From assembly GCA_017935185.1 (NCBI GenBank), contig JAGBIC010000035.1:1-36942 (forward strand): a stretch of 36,942 bases of DNA, read 5' to 3'. Source of the stretch: Alistipes sp. (GTDB lineage: Bacteria > Bacteroidota > Bacteroidia > Bacteroidales > Rikenellaceae). The number at the start of each line of letters is the position of its first letter. The first letter of the stretch is position 1. Positions 8,378 through 16,992 of the stretch are shown piece by piece. A model generated the notes under the pieces. The model was not told the DNA's origin. It made no database searches and saw only the letters and a list, made by a program, of their open reading frames with translations. The position numbers and the translations under genes were made by a program.

Positions 8378-8887
8378 ATGAAACGTCTGATTCTAACATT
8401 GGCCCTCATGATGGGTCTTGCCACTATGGCTTCGGCACAAAATTATGCAGTGGTAAACAGCGAAAAGATTTTCAAATCGATAGAGGCCTACAACACAGCT
8501 CTCGCAGAGCTTGATCGACTGGCTAACGAGTACCAGAAACAGGTAGACGAAAAATTCGATGCAGTAGAGGCTATCTACAACGCATATATGCAACGCCGCT
8601 CACAGCTTTCAGCTGCCTCGCAGCAGGCCAATGAGGAGAATATCCTCAAGAAGGAGCAGGAGGCCACCGAGTTTCAGGAGTCAATTTTCGGCACCGAGGG
8701 CTCGTTGATGAAAAAACGTATAGAGATGATTCAGCCCATTCAGCAGAAGGTTTTTGCAGCCATCGAGGAGTATGCAAAACAGAAGGGTTACGACATGATT
8801 ATTGATGTGGCACAAAATGCCACCATGCTCTACTACTCGCCCAAAGCTGACCATACCGAAGCAATAATCGCCATACTTAAGAAATAG
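8378..8887 (+). CDS. OmpH/Skp-family periplasmic chaperone (first copy)
   Basis: Holdase of the Skp family, which keeps unfolded outer-membrane proteins soluble on their way to BamA. The 169-residue product has a signal peptide (MKRLILTLALMMGLATMASA, cleaved before QNYAVV), a short beta strand with the family pattern YAVVNSEKIFKS, a long charged helical region (about residues 45-120) that would form the coiled-coil arm, and a C-terminal strand ending VAQNATMLYYSP. It follows bamA by 69 bp and precedes a second copy by 30 bp. Confidence 0.9.
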   Translation: MKRLILTLALMMGLATMASAQNYAVVNSEKIFKSIEAYNTALAELDRLANEYQKQVDEKFDAVEAIYNAYMQRRSQLSAASQQANEENILKKEQEATEFQESIFGTEGSLMKKRIEMIQPIQQKVFAAIEEYAKQKGYDMIIDVAQNATMLYYSPKADHTEAIIAILKK

Positions 8888-8917
8888 CAACAATAAATTA
8901 CACACATATAACAAATT

Positions 8918-9436
8918 ATGAAAAAAGTATTGAAACTAACCCTTGCGGTCGCTTGCGTAATGTGCTCAACATCGCTCTTCGCTCAGAAGATTGGCCGCAT
9001 CAACACACAGGACGTTATTGTAAACATGGCCGAGTTCAAGGATGCCCAGACTCAGCTGGAGGCTTTTGCAAAGGATTTGCAGGCACAGGCCGAGACAATT
9101 CAGGTGGAGTTCAACACCAAGTTGCAGGAGTATCAGAAGGGCGAGACTACCATGACCGACGCTGTTAAGCAGCTTAAGGAGAAAGAGCTTACTGACCTTC
9201 AGACCCGTTATCAGGAGTTCCAGCAGGTAGCACAGCAGGACTTGGCAAAGAAGGAGCAGACTTTGATGGAGCCCGTTCAGAAGAAGGCTGTAGACGCTAT
9301 CAACGAGGTTGCTAAGGCCGGTGCTTACACCGTTATCCTTGAGAGCGGCTCAATGATATATTTCGACGAGGCCAACGTTAAGGACATCACCCCCGATGTT
9401 AAGACCAAGTTGGGTATCACTGCTACTGCACAATAA
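8918..9436 (+). CDS. OmpH/Skp-family periplasmic chaperone (second copy)
   Basis: A second Skp-like chaperone of 172 residues. It has a signal peptide (KKVLKLTLAVACVMCSTSLFA), the strand KIGRINTQDVIVNM, a Gln- and Glu-rich helical arm (about 45-120), and the closing strand YTVILESGSMIYFDEANVKDIT. It differs clearly from the first copy in the helical arm, so the two are old paralogues and may hold different clients or form mixed trimers (inference). A strong terminator stands about 25 bp after the stop and ends the bamA-ompH-ompH unit. Confidence 0.9.
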   Translation: MKKVLKLTLAVACVMCSTSLFAQKIGRINTQDVIVNMAEFKDAQTQLEAFAKDLQAQAETIQVEFNTKLQEYQKGETTMTDAVKQLKEKELTDLQTRYQEFQQVAQQDLAKKEQTLMEPVQKKAVDAINEVAKAGAYTVILESGSMIYFDEANVKDITPDVKTKLGITATAQ

Positions 9437-9460
9437 TAGAATTTACAACAAACAACATCA

Positions 9461-9490
9461 AGCCATCTCTAAAGAGGTGGCTGTTTTTTT
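9461..9490 (+). terminator. Intrinsic terminator after the bamA-ompH-ompH unit
   Basis: AGCCATCTC (9461-9469), a TAAA loop region and GAGGTGGCT form a 9-bp stem with one G-T pair, followed by seven to eight T. Confidence 0.85.
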
Positions 9491-9535
9491 AGCATCATAC
9501 GCAGAATAAATGTGCCGGCATAAACGAAAAATTTG

Positions 9536-9543
9536 TATCTTCG
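9536..9543 (+). promoter_or_regulatory. Probable promoter -7 box (TATCTTCG)
   Basis: TATCTTCG differs by one base from TAnnTTTG and lies 21 nt before the ATG at 9565, after the terminator of the upstream unit. No clear -33 element was found. Confidence 0.4.
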
Positions 9544-9564
9544 CAAAAACAAATCATTTGGCAT

Positions 9565-10701
9565 ATGAGAACAAAATACCTACTGGCATTATGTAGCGCC
9601 ATCACAGTATTATTTATTGGCATAACCGCGCAAGCGCAAAACACCCTACCCGCATCTATCGAATCAGGTCCCTTCGACACAGGCCACATTCAAGGTATAG
9701 CGGTAGACACGCAGCACGGGTACATCTACATGTCATACACCACCATACTCATAAAGGCCGACATGCAGGGAAATGTGATAGGCTCGGTTACGGGTCTGCT
9801 CGGACACCTCGGCGATTTGGACTTCAACGAAGCCGACGGGCGTGTTTACGGCTCATTGGAGTACAAGAATGACGCTATCGGCAAGGGTATTTTAGCCAAA
9901 GAGAAAAGTAGCCAAAAGTTCGACAATGCATTCTACATTGCCATATTTGATGTTCAGCGCATCAACCGCATGGGCATGGACGCCGAGAAAGACGGGATAA
10001 TGACTTCGGTCTATCTGCCCACAGTCCTGGAGGATTATCTCGCCACAGTAGAAATCGATGGCAAGCAGGTGAAACATCGCTTGGGGTGCAGCGGCATCGA
10101 CGGTGTTGCCTTCGGCCCAAAATTCGGCAAAAAGGATGGGAAACAGTATCTGACAACTACCTATGGTATATATAGCGACACCAAACGTAGCGACAACGAC
10201 TATCAGGTGATTCTTCAATACGACATCAGCAAATGGCGCAAATATGAGCGCACGCTCTCGCAGGAGAAGATGCACCGGTCAGGCCCTGCACGCCCCGATG
10301 GAGAGTATTTTGCCTACACAGGCAACACCAACTACGGAGTACAGAATCTGGAGTATGACCCCGACCTGAATGTGTGGTGGATGGCCGTATACAAAGGCAA
10401 AAAGGAGCACTTCCCCAACTACACGCTCTTTGCCGTAGATGGCTCGGCAAAGCCTATAAAGAGCGCACTGAAGGGTGTGCCATACCTTTCGAAAGGCAAT
10501 ATCGTTTCGCTTTGGCCAAACGCAAATACCGAGATTTCAGGATGGAATTTTGCTGTCGGCTCAACAGGAATAGCCTATGTTGGCAATGGCCTCTACTACT
10601 TCTCGCACAACTATAAAAACGACAAGGGGCAAGGCAGCAGTATAAAGCTTTATAAATACTCAGGAGCAGAGGCCGACGTACCGTTCTCGCAGGCTAAATA
10701 G
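9565..10701 (+). CDS. Secreted protein of unknown function, possible beta-propeller
   Basis: I do not recognise a named family with certainty. The 378-residue product has a clear signal peptide (RTKYLLALCSAITVLFIGITAQA, cut before QNTLP). It then shows strand-rich segments of a kind seen in propeller-like proteins: IQGIAVDTQHGYIYMSYTT near 36-54, HLGDLDFNEADGRVYGSLEY near 80-99, CSGIDGVAFGPKF near 175-187, NLEYDPDLNVWWMAVY near 262-277 and GSTGIAYVGNGLYYFSH near 332-348. There is no lipobox, so it is probably periplasmic or exported further. The downstream gene starts 6 bp after its stop, so the two are probably one transcript. Confidence 0.8.
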   Translation: MRTKYLLALCSAITVLFIGITAQAQNTLPASIESGPFDTGHIQGIAVDTQHGYIYMSYTTILIKADMQGNVIGSVTGLLGHLGDLDFNEADGRVYGSLEYKNDAIGKGILAKEKSSQKFDNAFYIAIFDVQRINRMGMDAEKDGIMTSVYLPTVLEDYLATVEIDGKQVKHRLGCSGIDGVAFGPKFGKKDGKQYLTTTYGIYSDTKRSDNDYQVILQYDISKWRKYERTLSQEKMHRSGPARPDGEYFAYTGNTNYGVQNLEYDPDLNVWWMAVYKGKKEHFPNYTLFAVDGSAKPIKSALKGVPYLSKGNIVSLWPNANTEISGWNFAVGSTGIAYVGNGLYYFSHNYKNDKGQGSSIKLYKYSGAEADVPFSQAK

Positions 10702-10706
10702 CATTT

Positions 10707-11309
10707 ATGAATCGACAACAGGCCATACAAGAGCTTGAGTGGTATCTGAAGCTGACAAAAAACAAGCTTCGCTATTGGGGTGGCGACCTGCCCCAGAAGA
10801 GTGCGCGCGCACTAGTGAAAAACATAGAAGATGTCATCGAGTGCGGCGAGGAGCTTGTATTCCGGCAGGACAAAGATGGCTACTACATTGGTCAGGTTGA
10901 CGAGGAGCAGATGCGCCACGGATATGGAGTCTACACCCACACCACACATGATAAAGACCGTTGGGTGATGCAGGCAGGATATTGGAACGAGGAGCGAGCC
11001 GTGGGTCTGCACACACTATACGATAGCGATTGTCCAAAGAGCCGCCACTATATCGCCGCAGTGGAATTTACCGGCAACCGCCGTCGTGAACACGGTATGG
11101 TACAGTTTTCGCTCTCGGAACGAGGTATAGACGCGCGCCAAAGGAAGTACCGCCGATGGGAGGGTTTCTCGCTATCGACACTGATTGTGGGGTCGGCAAT
11201 GGTTTATCTCTTATTGTTCGCCTTCATGCGAAATGCCCGCATAGCATTTTACATTGTCGGCGTTATAATTTTGCTATACCTCATTGGAGTGTGGCGCGGC
11301 AGGCAGTAA
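10707..11309 (+). CDS. Hypothetical protein with a MORN-like motif and two C-terminal membrane helices
   Basis: A 200-residue protein without a signal peptide. The N-terminal part is soluble; YYIGQVDEEQMRHGYGVYTH near 54-73 and the following MQAGYWNEERAVGLHTLYD resemble MORN repeats (G-x-G-x-Y/x pattern). The C-terminus has two hydrophobic segments (about 153-171 and 175-193) and a basic tail (WRGRQ). This predicts a cytoplasmic domain anchored to the inner membrane. It begins 6 bp after the secreted-protein gene. The function is unknown; the MORN assignment is a pattern match only. Confidence 0.7.
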   Translation: MNRQQAIQELEWYLKLTKNKLRYWGGDLPQKSARALVKNIEDVIECGEELVFRQDKDGYYIGQVDEEQMRHGYGVYTHTTHDKDRWVMQAGYWNEERAVGLHTLYDSDCPKSRHYIAAVEFTGNRRREHGMVQFSLSERGIDARQRKYRRWEGFSLSTLIVGSAMVYLLLFAFMRNARIAFYIVGVIILLYLIGVWRGRQ

Positions 11310-11351
11310 AGCTTATGCCTCTGATTGTCTTCTATATTCACATATTATTTT

Positions 11352-11359
11352 TATATTTG
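11352..11359 (+). promoter_or_regulatory. Promoter -7 box for the DUF4954 gene
   Basis: TATATTTG lies 67 nt before the ATG at 11426. The transcript would start near 11366, so the TTG at 11399 is inside the leader and is a less likely start than the ATG. Confidence 0.5.
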
Positions 11360-11425
11360 TAACTCGAAAGCCCCTACCACCGAACTTGCAGTGGCTTTTT
11401 GAACCGTAAAATCCATAATAGAAAC

Positions 11426-13411
11426 ATGAGTTACAGACATCTTACCTACAACGAAATTTCACAACTTGAGCTACAAGGTTGCCAAGCCGAGGATTGGAAT
11501 TTGGTAACGGTGAAAGATAATTTTTCGCCACAACATCTAAAGAATGTGTGTTTTTCATCGCGCATACGTCTGGGCATTTTCGAAACTCAATTCACCCTGC
11601 CGTGCGGACTAAAATACCACGCGGGCATAGAGAATGCCACTCTGCACAACACCACCGTTGGCGACAACTGCCACATAAAAAATATCCACAACCACATAGC
11701 CAACTATACTATTGGTGACAACTGCATAATCGAGAATGTCAAGCGACTCGAGGTCACAGGCCGCTCGTCATTCGGAAACGGTGTTGCCGTAGCGGTGTTA
11801 AACGAGATGGGAGGGCGCGAGGTCTACATAAACAACAAACTATCGGCGCATTTGGCATATATTGCTGCGCTCTACCGCCACCGACCGGTGCTTATCGAGC
11901 GCATTAAGCAGATAACCGACTACTACACCAACAAACACTCGTCGGATGTCGGCACAATAGGCAACAATGTCAAAATATCGAATAGCGGCATACTCGAGAA
12001 TCTTTATATAGGCGACAACTGCCACATCGAGGGGGCAAGCCGCCTACGCAACGGCAGTATCAACAGCAACGCATCGGCACCGGTACACATCGGCGACAAT
12101 GTTATAGGCGATGATTTTATCATCTCAAGTGGCTCGGATATTGACGATGGCACAATGATTACCCGCTGCTTTGTGGGGCAGGCCTGCAAACTTAAACACA
12201 ACTATTCGGCTTCAGATTCGCTCTTTTTCAGCAACTGTCATGGCGAAAACGGCGAGGCGTGTGCAATATTTGCCGGCCCGTTCACCGTCACACACCATAA
12301 ATCGACCCTGCTCATTGCCGGAATGTTCTCGTTTATGAACGCCGGTTCGGGCTCAAACCAGAGCAACCACATGTATAAACTCGGGCCAATACATCAAGGC
12401 ACTCTGGAGCGTGGCGCAAAGACCACCTCCAACTCCTATATCCTGTGGCCGGCACGAGTGGGAGCCTTCTCGCTGGTTATGGGACGCCATGTGAATAACT
12501 CCGACACCACAAACCTGCCGTTCTCATATCTTATCGAGCAGAACAACACCACATATCTTGCTCCGGCAGTCAATCTGCGCTCGGTGGGCACGATTCGCGA
12601 TGCACAGAAGTGGCCCAAGCGTGACAAGCGCACCGACACCACACTTTTGGACTATATCAACTACAATCTGCTGAGTCCCTTTACGGTGCAGAAGATGTTC
12701 AAAGGGCTTGAGACGCTCAACAACCTGCGCTATGCCAGCGGTGAACTCTCGGACTTATACTCTTTCCACAGCGCAAAAATCAAAAATTCGTCGCTCAAGA
12801 AGGGAATAAAGCTATATGAGATTGCCATCCATAAATTCCTCGGCAACTCAATAATAAAACGCCTTGAGGAGATTCGTTTCACCTCAAACGAGCAGATTCG
12901 GCAACGACTGCGCCCCGACACCACAATCGGAAGCGGCGAATGGGCCGACATCTCGGGGCTTATTGCCCCCAAAAGCGAGATTGATCGCCTGATGGATGGC
13001 ATAGAGTCAGGCGAGATCAACCGCCTGAAATATATCAATGCCGAGTGGGAACGCATGCACCGCAACTACTATACCTACGAGTGGCGCTGGGCATATGAGA
13101 AGATTGAACAGTTTTATGGTATCGACCCCGAGAAGATTACCGCAGCCGACATAATCTATATCGTCGAAAAATGGAAAGAGGCTGTTGTAGGGCTCGACAA
13201 CATGTTATATGATGATGCCCGCAAGGAGTTTTCACTCGCCTCACGCACAGGATTTGGTGCTGACGGCTCGCGTGCCGACAAAGACCTCGACTTCGAGCAA
13301 GTGCGAGGCGACTTTGAGAATAACCCTTTTGTGACGGCAGTATTGGAGCATATCAAGGTAAAAACAGCTTTGGGCAACGAGCTGATAGAACGCATCAAAC
13401 ATTTAGCTTAA
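11426..13411 (+). CDS. DUF4954 family protein with left-handed beta-helix repeats
   Basis: Large cytosolic protein conserved in Bacteroidota, 661 residues from the ATG at 11426. Residues about 60-290 carry hexapeptide-type repeats of the left-handed beta-helix class (TVGDNCHIKNI, TIGDNCIIENV, TIGNNVKISNSG, YIGDNCHIEGA, HIGDNVIGDDF). These are found in acyl- and nucleotidyl-transferases of sugar metabolism. The rest includes HMYKLGPIHQGTLERG and LWPARVGAFSLVMGRH, which I associate with DUF4954, and a helical C-terminus. A sugar-nucleotide transferase activity is possible but not shown. A TTG nine codons upstream was set aside because the ATG gives a normal start. Confidence 0.8.
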   Translation: MSYRHLTYNEISQLELQGCQAEDWNLVTVKDNFSPQHLKNVCFSSRIRLGIFETQFTLPCGLKYHAGIENATLHNTTVGDNCHIKNIHNHIANYTIGDNCIIENVKRLEVTGRSSFGNGVAVAVLNEMGGREVYINNKLSAHLAYIAALYRHRPVLIERIKQITDYYTNKHSSDVGTIGNNVKISNSGILENLYIGDNCHIEGASRLRNGSINSNASAPVHIGDNVIGDDFIISSGSDIDDGTMITRCFVGQACKLKHNYSASDSLFFSNCHGENGEACAIFAGPFTVTHHKSTLLIAGMFSFMNAGSGSNQSNHMYKLGPIHQGTLERGAKTTSNSYILWPARVGAFSLVMGRHVNNSDTTNLPFSYLIEQNNTTYLAPAVNLRSVGTIRDAQKWPKRDKRTDTTLLDYINYNLLSPFTVQKMFKGLETLNNLRYASGELSDLYSFHSAKIKNSSLKKGIKLYEIAIHKFLGNSIIKRLEEIRFTSNEQIRQRLRPDTTIGSGEWADISGLIAPKSEIDRLMDGIESGEINRLKYINAEWERMHRNYYTYEWRWAYEKIEQFYGIDPEKITAADIIYIVEKWKEAVVGLDNMLYDDARKEFSLASRTGFGADGSRADKDLDFEQVRGDFENNPFVTAVLEHIKVKTALGNELIERIKHLA

Positions 13412-13414
13412 AAC

Positions 13415-13450
13415 AACAAGGAGTATGATTGACATACTCCTTGTTTGTTT
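13415..13450. terminator. Bidirectional terminator between convergent genes
   Basis: AACAAGGAGTATG (13415-13427) and CATACTCCTTGTT (13433-13445) form a perfect 13-bp stem with a 5-nt loop and T-rich sequence on both sides. It serves the DUF4954 gene on the plus strand and the GlsB-like gene on the minus strand. Confidence 0.85.
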
Positions 13451-13460
13451 AATATCGACC

Positions 13461-13709
13461 CTACGGCTTTCGGCGGGTGACAAGGCCGACTATAAGCAGC
13501 AATACGACAGCACCTATCACCGAAGATATGATTGTACCGAAAGTCCCGACAGGAAACCACCCCATCATACCGACCAGCCAGCCGCCGAGCACGCCGCCAA
13601 CAATACCAACAATAAGATTTACAACAAGTCCCGAGCCACTGCCTCTGACTATAAGGCTGGCGAGCCATCCTGCCACCAGACCAATGAGCAAATACCATAA
13701 AAAGAACAT
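13461..13709 (-). CDS. GlsB/YeaQ/YmgE family small membrane protein
   Basis: An 82-residue, very hydrophobic protein with three predicted membrane segments and the family's glycine pattern: WYLLIGLVAGWLASLIVRG, then LIVGIVGGVLGGWLVG, then FGTIISSVIGAVVLLLIVGL. The family is also known as transglycosylase-associated protein. It is usually induced by general stress; its biochemical role is not established. The ATG at 13709 gives the standard start. The spacer 13710-13943 contains no exact promoter for it (a TAACTTTTG near 13749 is one base too long). Confidence 0.9.
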   Translation of the reverse strand: MFFLWYLLIGLVAGWLASLIVRGSGSGLVVNLIVGIVGGVLGGWLVGMMGWFPVGTFGTIISSVIGAVVLLLIVGLVTRRKP

Positions 13710-13872
13710 AGCTTACAATTTTATTGATTTACCTATCATACAATGCAAAAGTTATGCCCTGCGGTATTAGCGCATCCAACACCAACCAGCCACATAAGCA
13801 AATTACAGCCAACAAGAACGATTCAACAATCACAAAAGCACCAAAGGCATAGATAATTCCGATATTTCTCGC

Positions 13873-13880
13873 TATATTTG
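13873..13880 (+). promoter_or_regulatory. Promoter -7 box for the GH2-family gene
   Basis: TATATTTG lies 63 nt before the ATG at 13944. A small hairpin (CTCC-TACTTAA-GGAG, about 13894-13908) falls in the leader. No TTG is seen at the right -33 distance. Confidence 0.45.
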
Positions 13881-13943
13881 TAAACAGCGCACTCCTACTT
13901 AAGGAGTATGCGTATTCACCCCGCAAATTAAAAACTAATCTAT

Positions 13944-16868
13944 ATGAAAAAACTATTCCTCTTATTTCCGACCCTTATGCTCGCTATTGGGCTCTCAGCC
14001 CAGCAGCAGATAACCACTTTCGAGATGCGTTACCTGAAAAGCGATGCAAAAGCCAACGGCATCACCGACTTCCATGGCGAGACTGAGGTATTCGATACCG
14101 AACAGAGGATAGCTCTGCTCGACAAATATGCCGACTATGCCTCTAAATTTTGGGGCGACGAGGAGCTGAACACCCCACTCTTTACCGACGAGGAGGTTCG
14201 CAACAGAGTTGCACAGATAAAGCCGCAGCCAACGACCTCGGTACGACGTACCCTTGCGCTGAACGATTGGCGGGCCTATGGCTACAAAACGGGCAAAGAG
14301 CAGGCGAAAGCAGCAAAGTGGCAAGAGTGGAGTGCCAAAGGAGCCTCGGTGAGCGATGGCAAGTTGATTCTTGACGGTGCAGAGAGCGTAATGCCCATCG
14401 AACCTATCGACTGGCGTTTCAGATTGAAATATTGGATGGAGCAAACACCCTCGGCGTTTGACATCACCTTCGGCGGCGAAGGTGGCGGAGCTATAAAGAC
14501 TACATTTGGTGATGGCAAAGCAAAGGTGCAGATTGCCGACAAGTCGTATGCAGCACCGACAGGCGAACTTAAATATTTCGAGATTTATGGTGATTTGGTA
14601 AATCATCGTATATTCCTCTCGTCTGCCGACAAGACGATTATTGAAGCCCCCTTTGGCGAGACCATAGGCGACAAGATAACATCGTTCTCGATGTCGGCCC
14701 GCGATGGCAAAGCAGCAATCGACAAACTCTCGTTCTATGCTTTTGTGCGTAACGAGGAGAATCCCAATATGCCATATATCAGCAAGCTCTATTTCGATGA
14801 GGATTTTAACGATATTCCATCGATGGTGAATTGGACAGGGGCTGTTTACGACGACTCGCAGTGGAGTCCTGTAACGCTGCCATCGGTGCATGGTGGCCAG
14901 AGCGTGGCAGGCGAGAGCTATTACCTACGCACAAAGGTCAAGGTTGGCGATTTCAAATACGCTGAACTTCAGCTCGACGCTCTCGATCCGGGTGGCGAGG
15001 TTTGGATTAACGGCGTTCCCGCCGCTGTTCTAAAGGGCAAAGAGCCGAAGAGCATAGAGGTTGGGGAGTATCTGATTCCAAATGCAGAGAACACCATCGC
15101 TGTAAGAGTAAAGCCCTACTACTCAAAGTACCCGATGCACCACGCTCCGTCAGACAGATATGTCGGTTGGTTCTTGGGTCGTACAAAATTGATTTTGACC
15201 GAAAATCAGGCTCACATCACCGAGAGCTTTGCACACACAATATCGCTCACCTCGAATGAGGCGGTGCAGGCACACAAGATTGAGGTCCGCAGCGAAGATG
15301 TATACGCAAAATACGGAGAGCTGGAGATTAACTACTACCCATGGTTCCCCAACGACGGTGAGCGTGTGGCAACAGCATCAAGCAAGGTGTTGATTCGCCC
15401 CAACGTAAAAAACATATATAAGCTTGATGTTAAGCTCGATGCCCCGAATGTATGGTCGCCCGCGACTCCACAACTATATCGTGTGGAGGTAGTACTGAAA
15501 GACGACAAGGGCAACCCGATTGATGACTATGTGACAACGACAGGCGTGCGCATAATCAAGCAAGAGAATGGAGTGCTCTACATTAACAACAAGCCCGAGA
15601 TGCTTAACGGTGTGCAGATTTTCGGCCATCGTCTGCCCATCGAAAATATAGCAAAATATATACGTTGTGCCACCGACGAGATGGTCATGCGCGACTTTAT
15701 GATGATAGAGCCAATCGGTGGCAACATGTTGCGTATTCACGTTCATGCCGAGTATAATATCTCGGAGGGCATAAACGACCCCCGCTATGCCGAGTATGCC
15801 GACCAGCTCGGATTCTACATCCTGTGGCAGAGTGCCGGCTGGGTGCGCGAAGGAAACGCATGGAATGTTGATATCGAACATTTCCCCGCCTACATGAGGA
15901 GGGTATACAACCACCCCTCGATTGTTATGTGGGAGGCAAGTAACCACCCCAACCGATTCAAGCAGTGGCCACTATCTGAAACAGAGGATTACTTCAGCGA
16001 CATCATCTCGACAATCATTCAGACCGACACCAGCCGTTTGGTATCTCCCACATCGTTCTGGGAGCACTCTCACTATGGCAACTACGACGGCACAAAGGAC
16101 TACAAGGGCAACGACGTTGCACCCAACCCCCTGCTTATGCACCGAAAGATGACCCGAGGCAGTCAGGATGCCTACACAGGATATGGCGCAAAGTGGACAA
16201 AACTTCGCAACTTCCCCAGCGCTTGGGCTAAATCGTGCCTTGAGGCCAAAGATTTGTGCTATTTCAATTTCGAGCATGAGGAGTCGGCAGCACAACCCAA
16301 CTGGGAACTCGCGCGCAAAGAGCCGTGGTACCAGGTGCAATCATACGAATGGGACTACGAAAAAGGCAGCATAGGTCGCAATCTGCAATGTGACGAGTGG
16401 CGTGCAAGTCAGGCATTCCAAGCCTTCTCGGCATGGGAATCTATGAAGGTACAGACCCTCGGTGGCGTGAGCGGATTTTCGTGGTGTACGCTCGAATCAG
16501 GCCCGAATATGTGTACCTATCAGAAACCATTGGTCGATGCCTTCTATGTGCCGAAATTGGCATACCACGCCAACAGAATGGCTTTCAACAGGATATGGGC
16601 AGCCAGCGATAATGTTGATGTTGTTTACGGCCCGCAGGATGAGATTTGCCCCGTTATTTTCAACCTCGGGGAGGGTTGTGTAGTCAATCTCACCGTTGAA
16701 CTTCAGAACGAGGCCGGCCGCATTGTTGAGCGTAAACTCTTTAAGGAGATTACCGTTGCAGAGGGTCGTAGCGTAACCCGTTTGAAGCCATTCCAATTCC
16801 GCACCAAACGCGAAGGTTGCTACTTTGTGGTATACAGACTTCAACCTAATGGTCAAAAATTTCTTTAG
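13944..16868 (+). CDS. Secreted glycoside hydrolase family 2-like protein with an altered acid/base site
   Basis: A 974-residue exported protein (signal peptide KKLFLLFPTLMLAIGLSAQ). It has an N-terminal extension, then a GH2-type sugar-binding beta-sandwich (about 290-410, with YYLRTKVKV and GGEVWINGVPAAVLKG), an immunoglobulin-like domain (to about 545), and a TIM barrel beginning near RIIKQENGVLYINNKPEMLNG. In GH2 enzymes the acid/base is the Glu of an Asn-Glu pair after HPS. Here the motif is HPSIVMWEASNH, with N667-H668, so the usual Glu is missing. The nucleophile region is probably FEHEES (E777, E779 or E780). It could be a family member with shifted catalysis or a binding protein. Substrate is unknown. 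It has its own promoter. Confidence 0.8.
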   Translation: MKKLFLLFPTLMLAIGLSAQQQITTFEMRYLKSDAKANGITDFHGETEVFDTEQRIALLDKYADYASKFWGDEELNTPLFTDEEVRNRVAQIKPQPTTSVRRTLALNDWRAYGYKTGKEQAKAAKWQEWSAKGASVSDGKLILDGAESVMPIEPIDWRFRLKYWMEQTPSAFDITFGGEGGGAIKTTFGDGKAKVQIADKSYAAPTGELKYFEIYGDLVNHRIFLSSADKTIIEAPFGETIGDKITSFSMSARDGKAAIDKLSFYAFVRNEENPNMPYISKLYFDEDFNDIPSMVNWTGAVYDDSQWSPVTLPSVHGGQSVAGESYYLRTKVKVGDFKYAELQLDALDPGGEVWINGVPAAVLKGKEPKSIEVGEYLIPNAENTIAVRVKPYYSKYPMHHAPSDRYVGWFLGRTKLILTENQAHITESFAHTISLTSNEAVQAHKIEVRSEDVYAKYGELEINYYPWFPNDGERVATASSKVLIRPNVKNIYKLDVKLDAPNVWSPATPQLYRVEVVLKDDKGNPIDDYVTTTGVRIIKQENGVLYINNKPEMLNGVQIFGHRLPIENIAKYIRCATDEMVMRDFMMIEPIGGNMLRIHVHAEYNISEGINDPRYAEYADQLGFYILWQSAGWVREGNAWNVDIEHFPAYMRRVYNHPSIVMWEASNHPNRFKQWPLSETEDYFSDIISTIIQTDTSRLVSPTSFWEHSHYGNYDGTKDYKGNDVAPNPLLMHRKMTRGSQDAYTGYGAKWTKLRNFPSAWAKSCLEAKDLCYFNFEHEESAAQPNWELARKEPWYQVQSYEWDYEKGSIGRNLQCDEWRASQAFQAFSAWESMKVQTLGGVSGFSWCTLESGPNMCTYQKPLVDAFYVPKLAYHANRMAFNRIWAASDNVDVVYGPQDEICPVIFNLGEGCVVNLTVELQNEAGRIVERKLFKEITVAEGRSVTRLKPFQFRTKREGCYFVVYRLQPNGQKFL

Positions 16869-16885
16869 CCTACGATGGCTGAGAT

Positions 16886-16987
16886 TAAAAAGAATGGTGG
16901 TGATTGCTGGCAACAATCACCACCTTGTTAGGTTAGTTAGGTTAATGAGAAGTGAGGGTTGCCCCTCGGTGGGTTACCCCACATTGC
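16886..16987 (-). ncRNA. Candidate small RNA with two GNRA hairpins and an intrinsic terminator
   Basis: On the minus strand a consensus promoter (17022-16993) predicts a transcript from about 16987. It begins UAUUAGCAAU and holds two adjoining 5-bp hairpins with GNRA tetraloops: GUGGG-GUAA-CCCAC (16982-16969) and GAGGG-GCAA-CCCUC (16967-16954). A pyrimidine- and A-rich single-stranded linker (ACCUAACUAACCUAAC) follows. It ends in an 11-bp stem, GGUGGUGAUUG/CAAUCACCACC (16924-16896), followed by AUUCUUUUU. The hairpin is a terminator only in this direction. No reading frame of note lies inside. The about 100-nt RNA lies between the convergent GH2 and AraC genes. I do not recognise it as a known family. 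Confidence 0.55.
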
Positions 16988-16992
16988 TAATA

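Noticed and set aside
13729-13926. 65-codon minus-strand frame with a hydrophobic stretch upstream of the GlsB-like gene
   Set aside because: It begins at a TTG, has no internal Met, and overlaps the promoter and leader of the plus-strand GH2-family gene.
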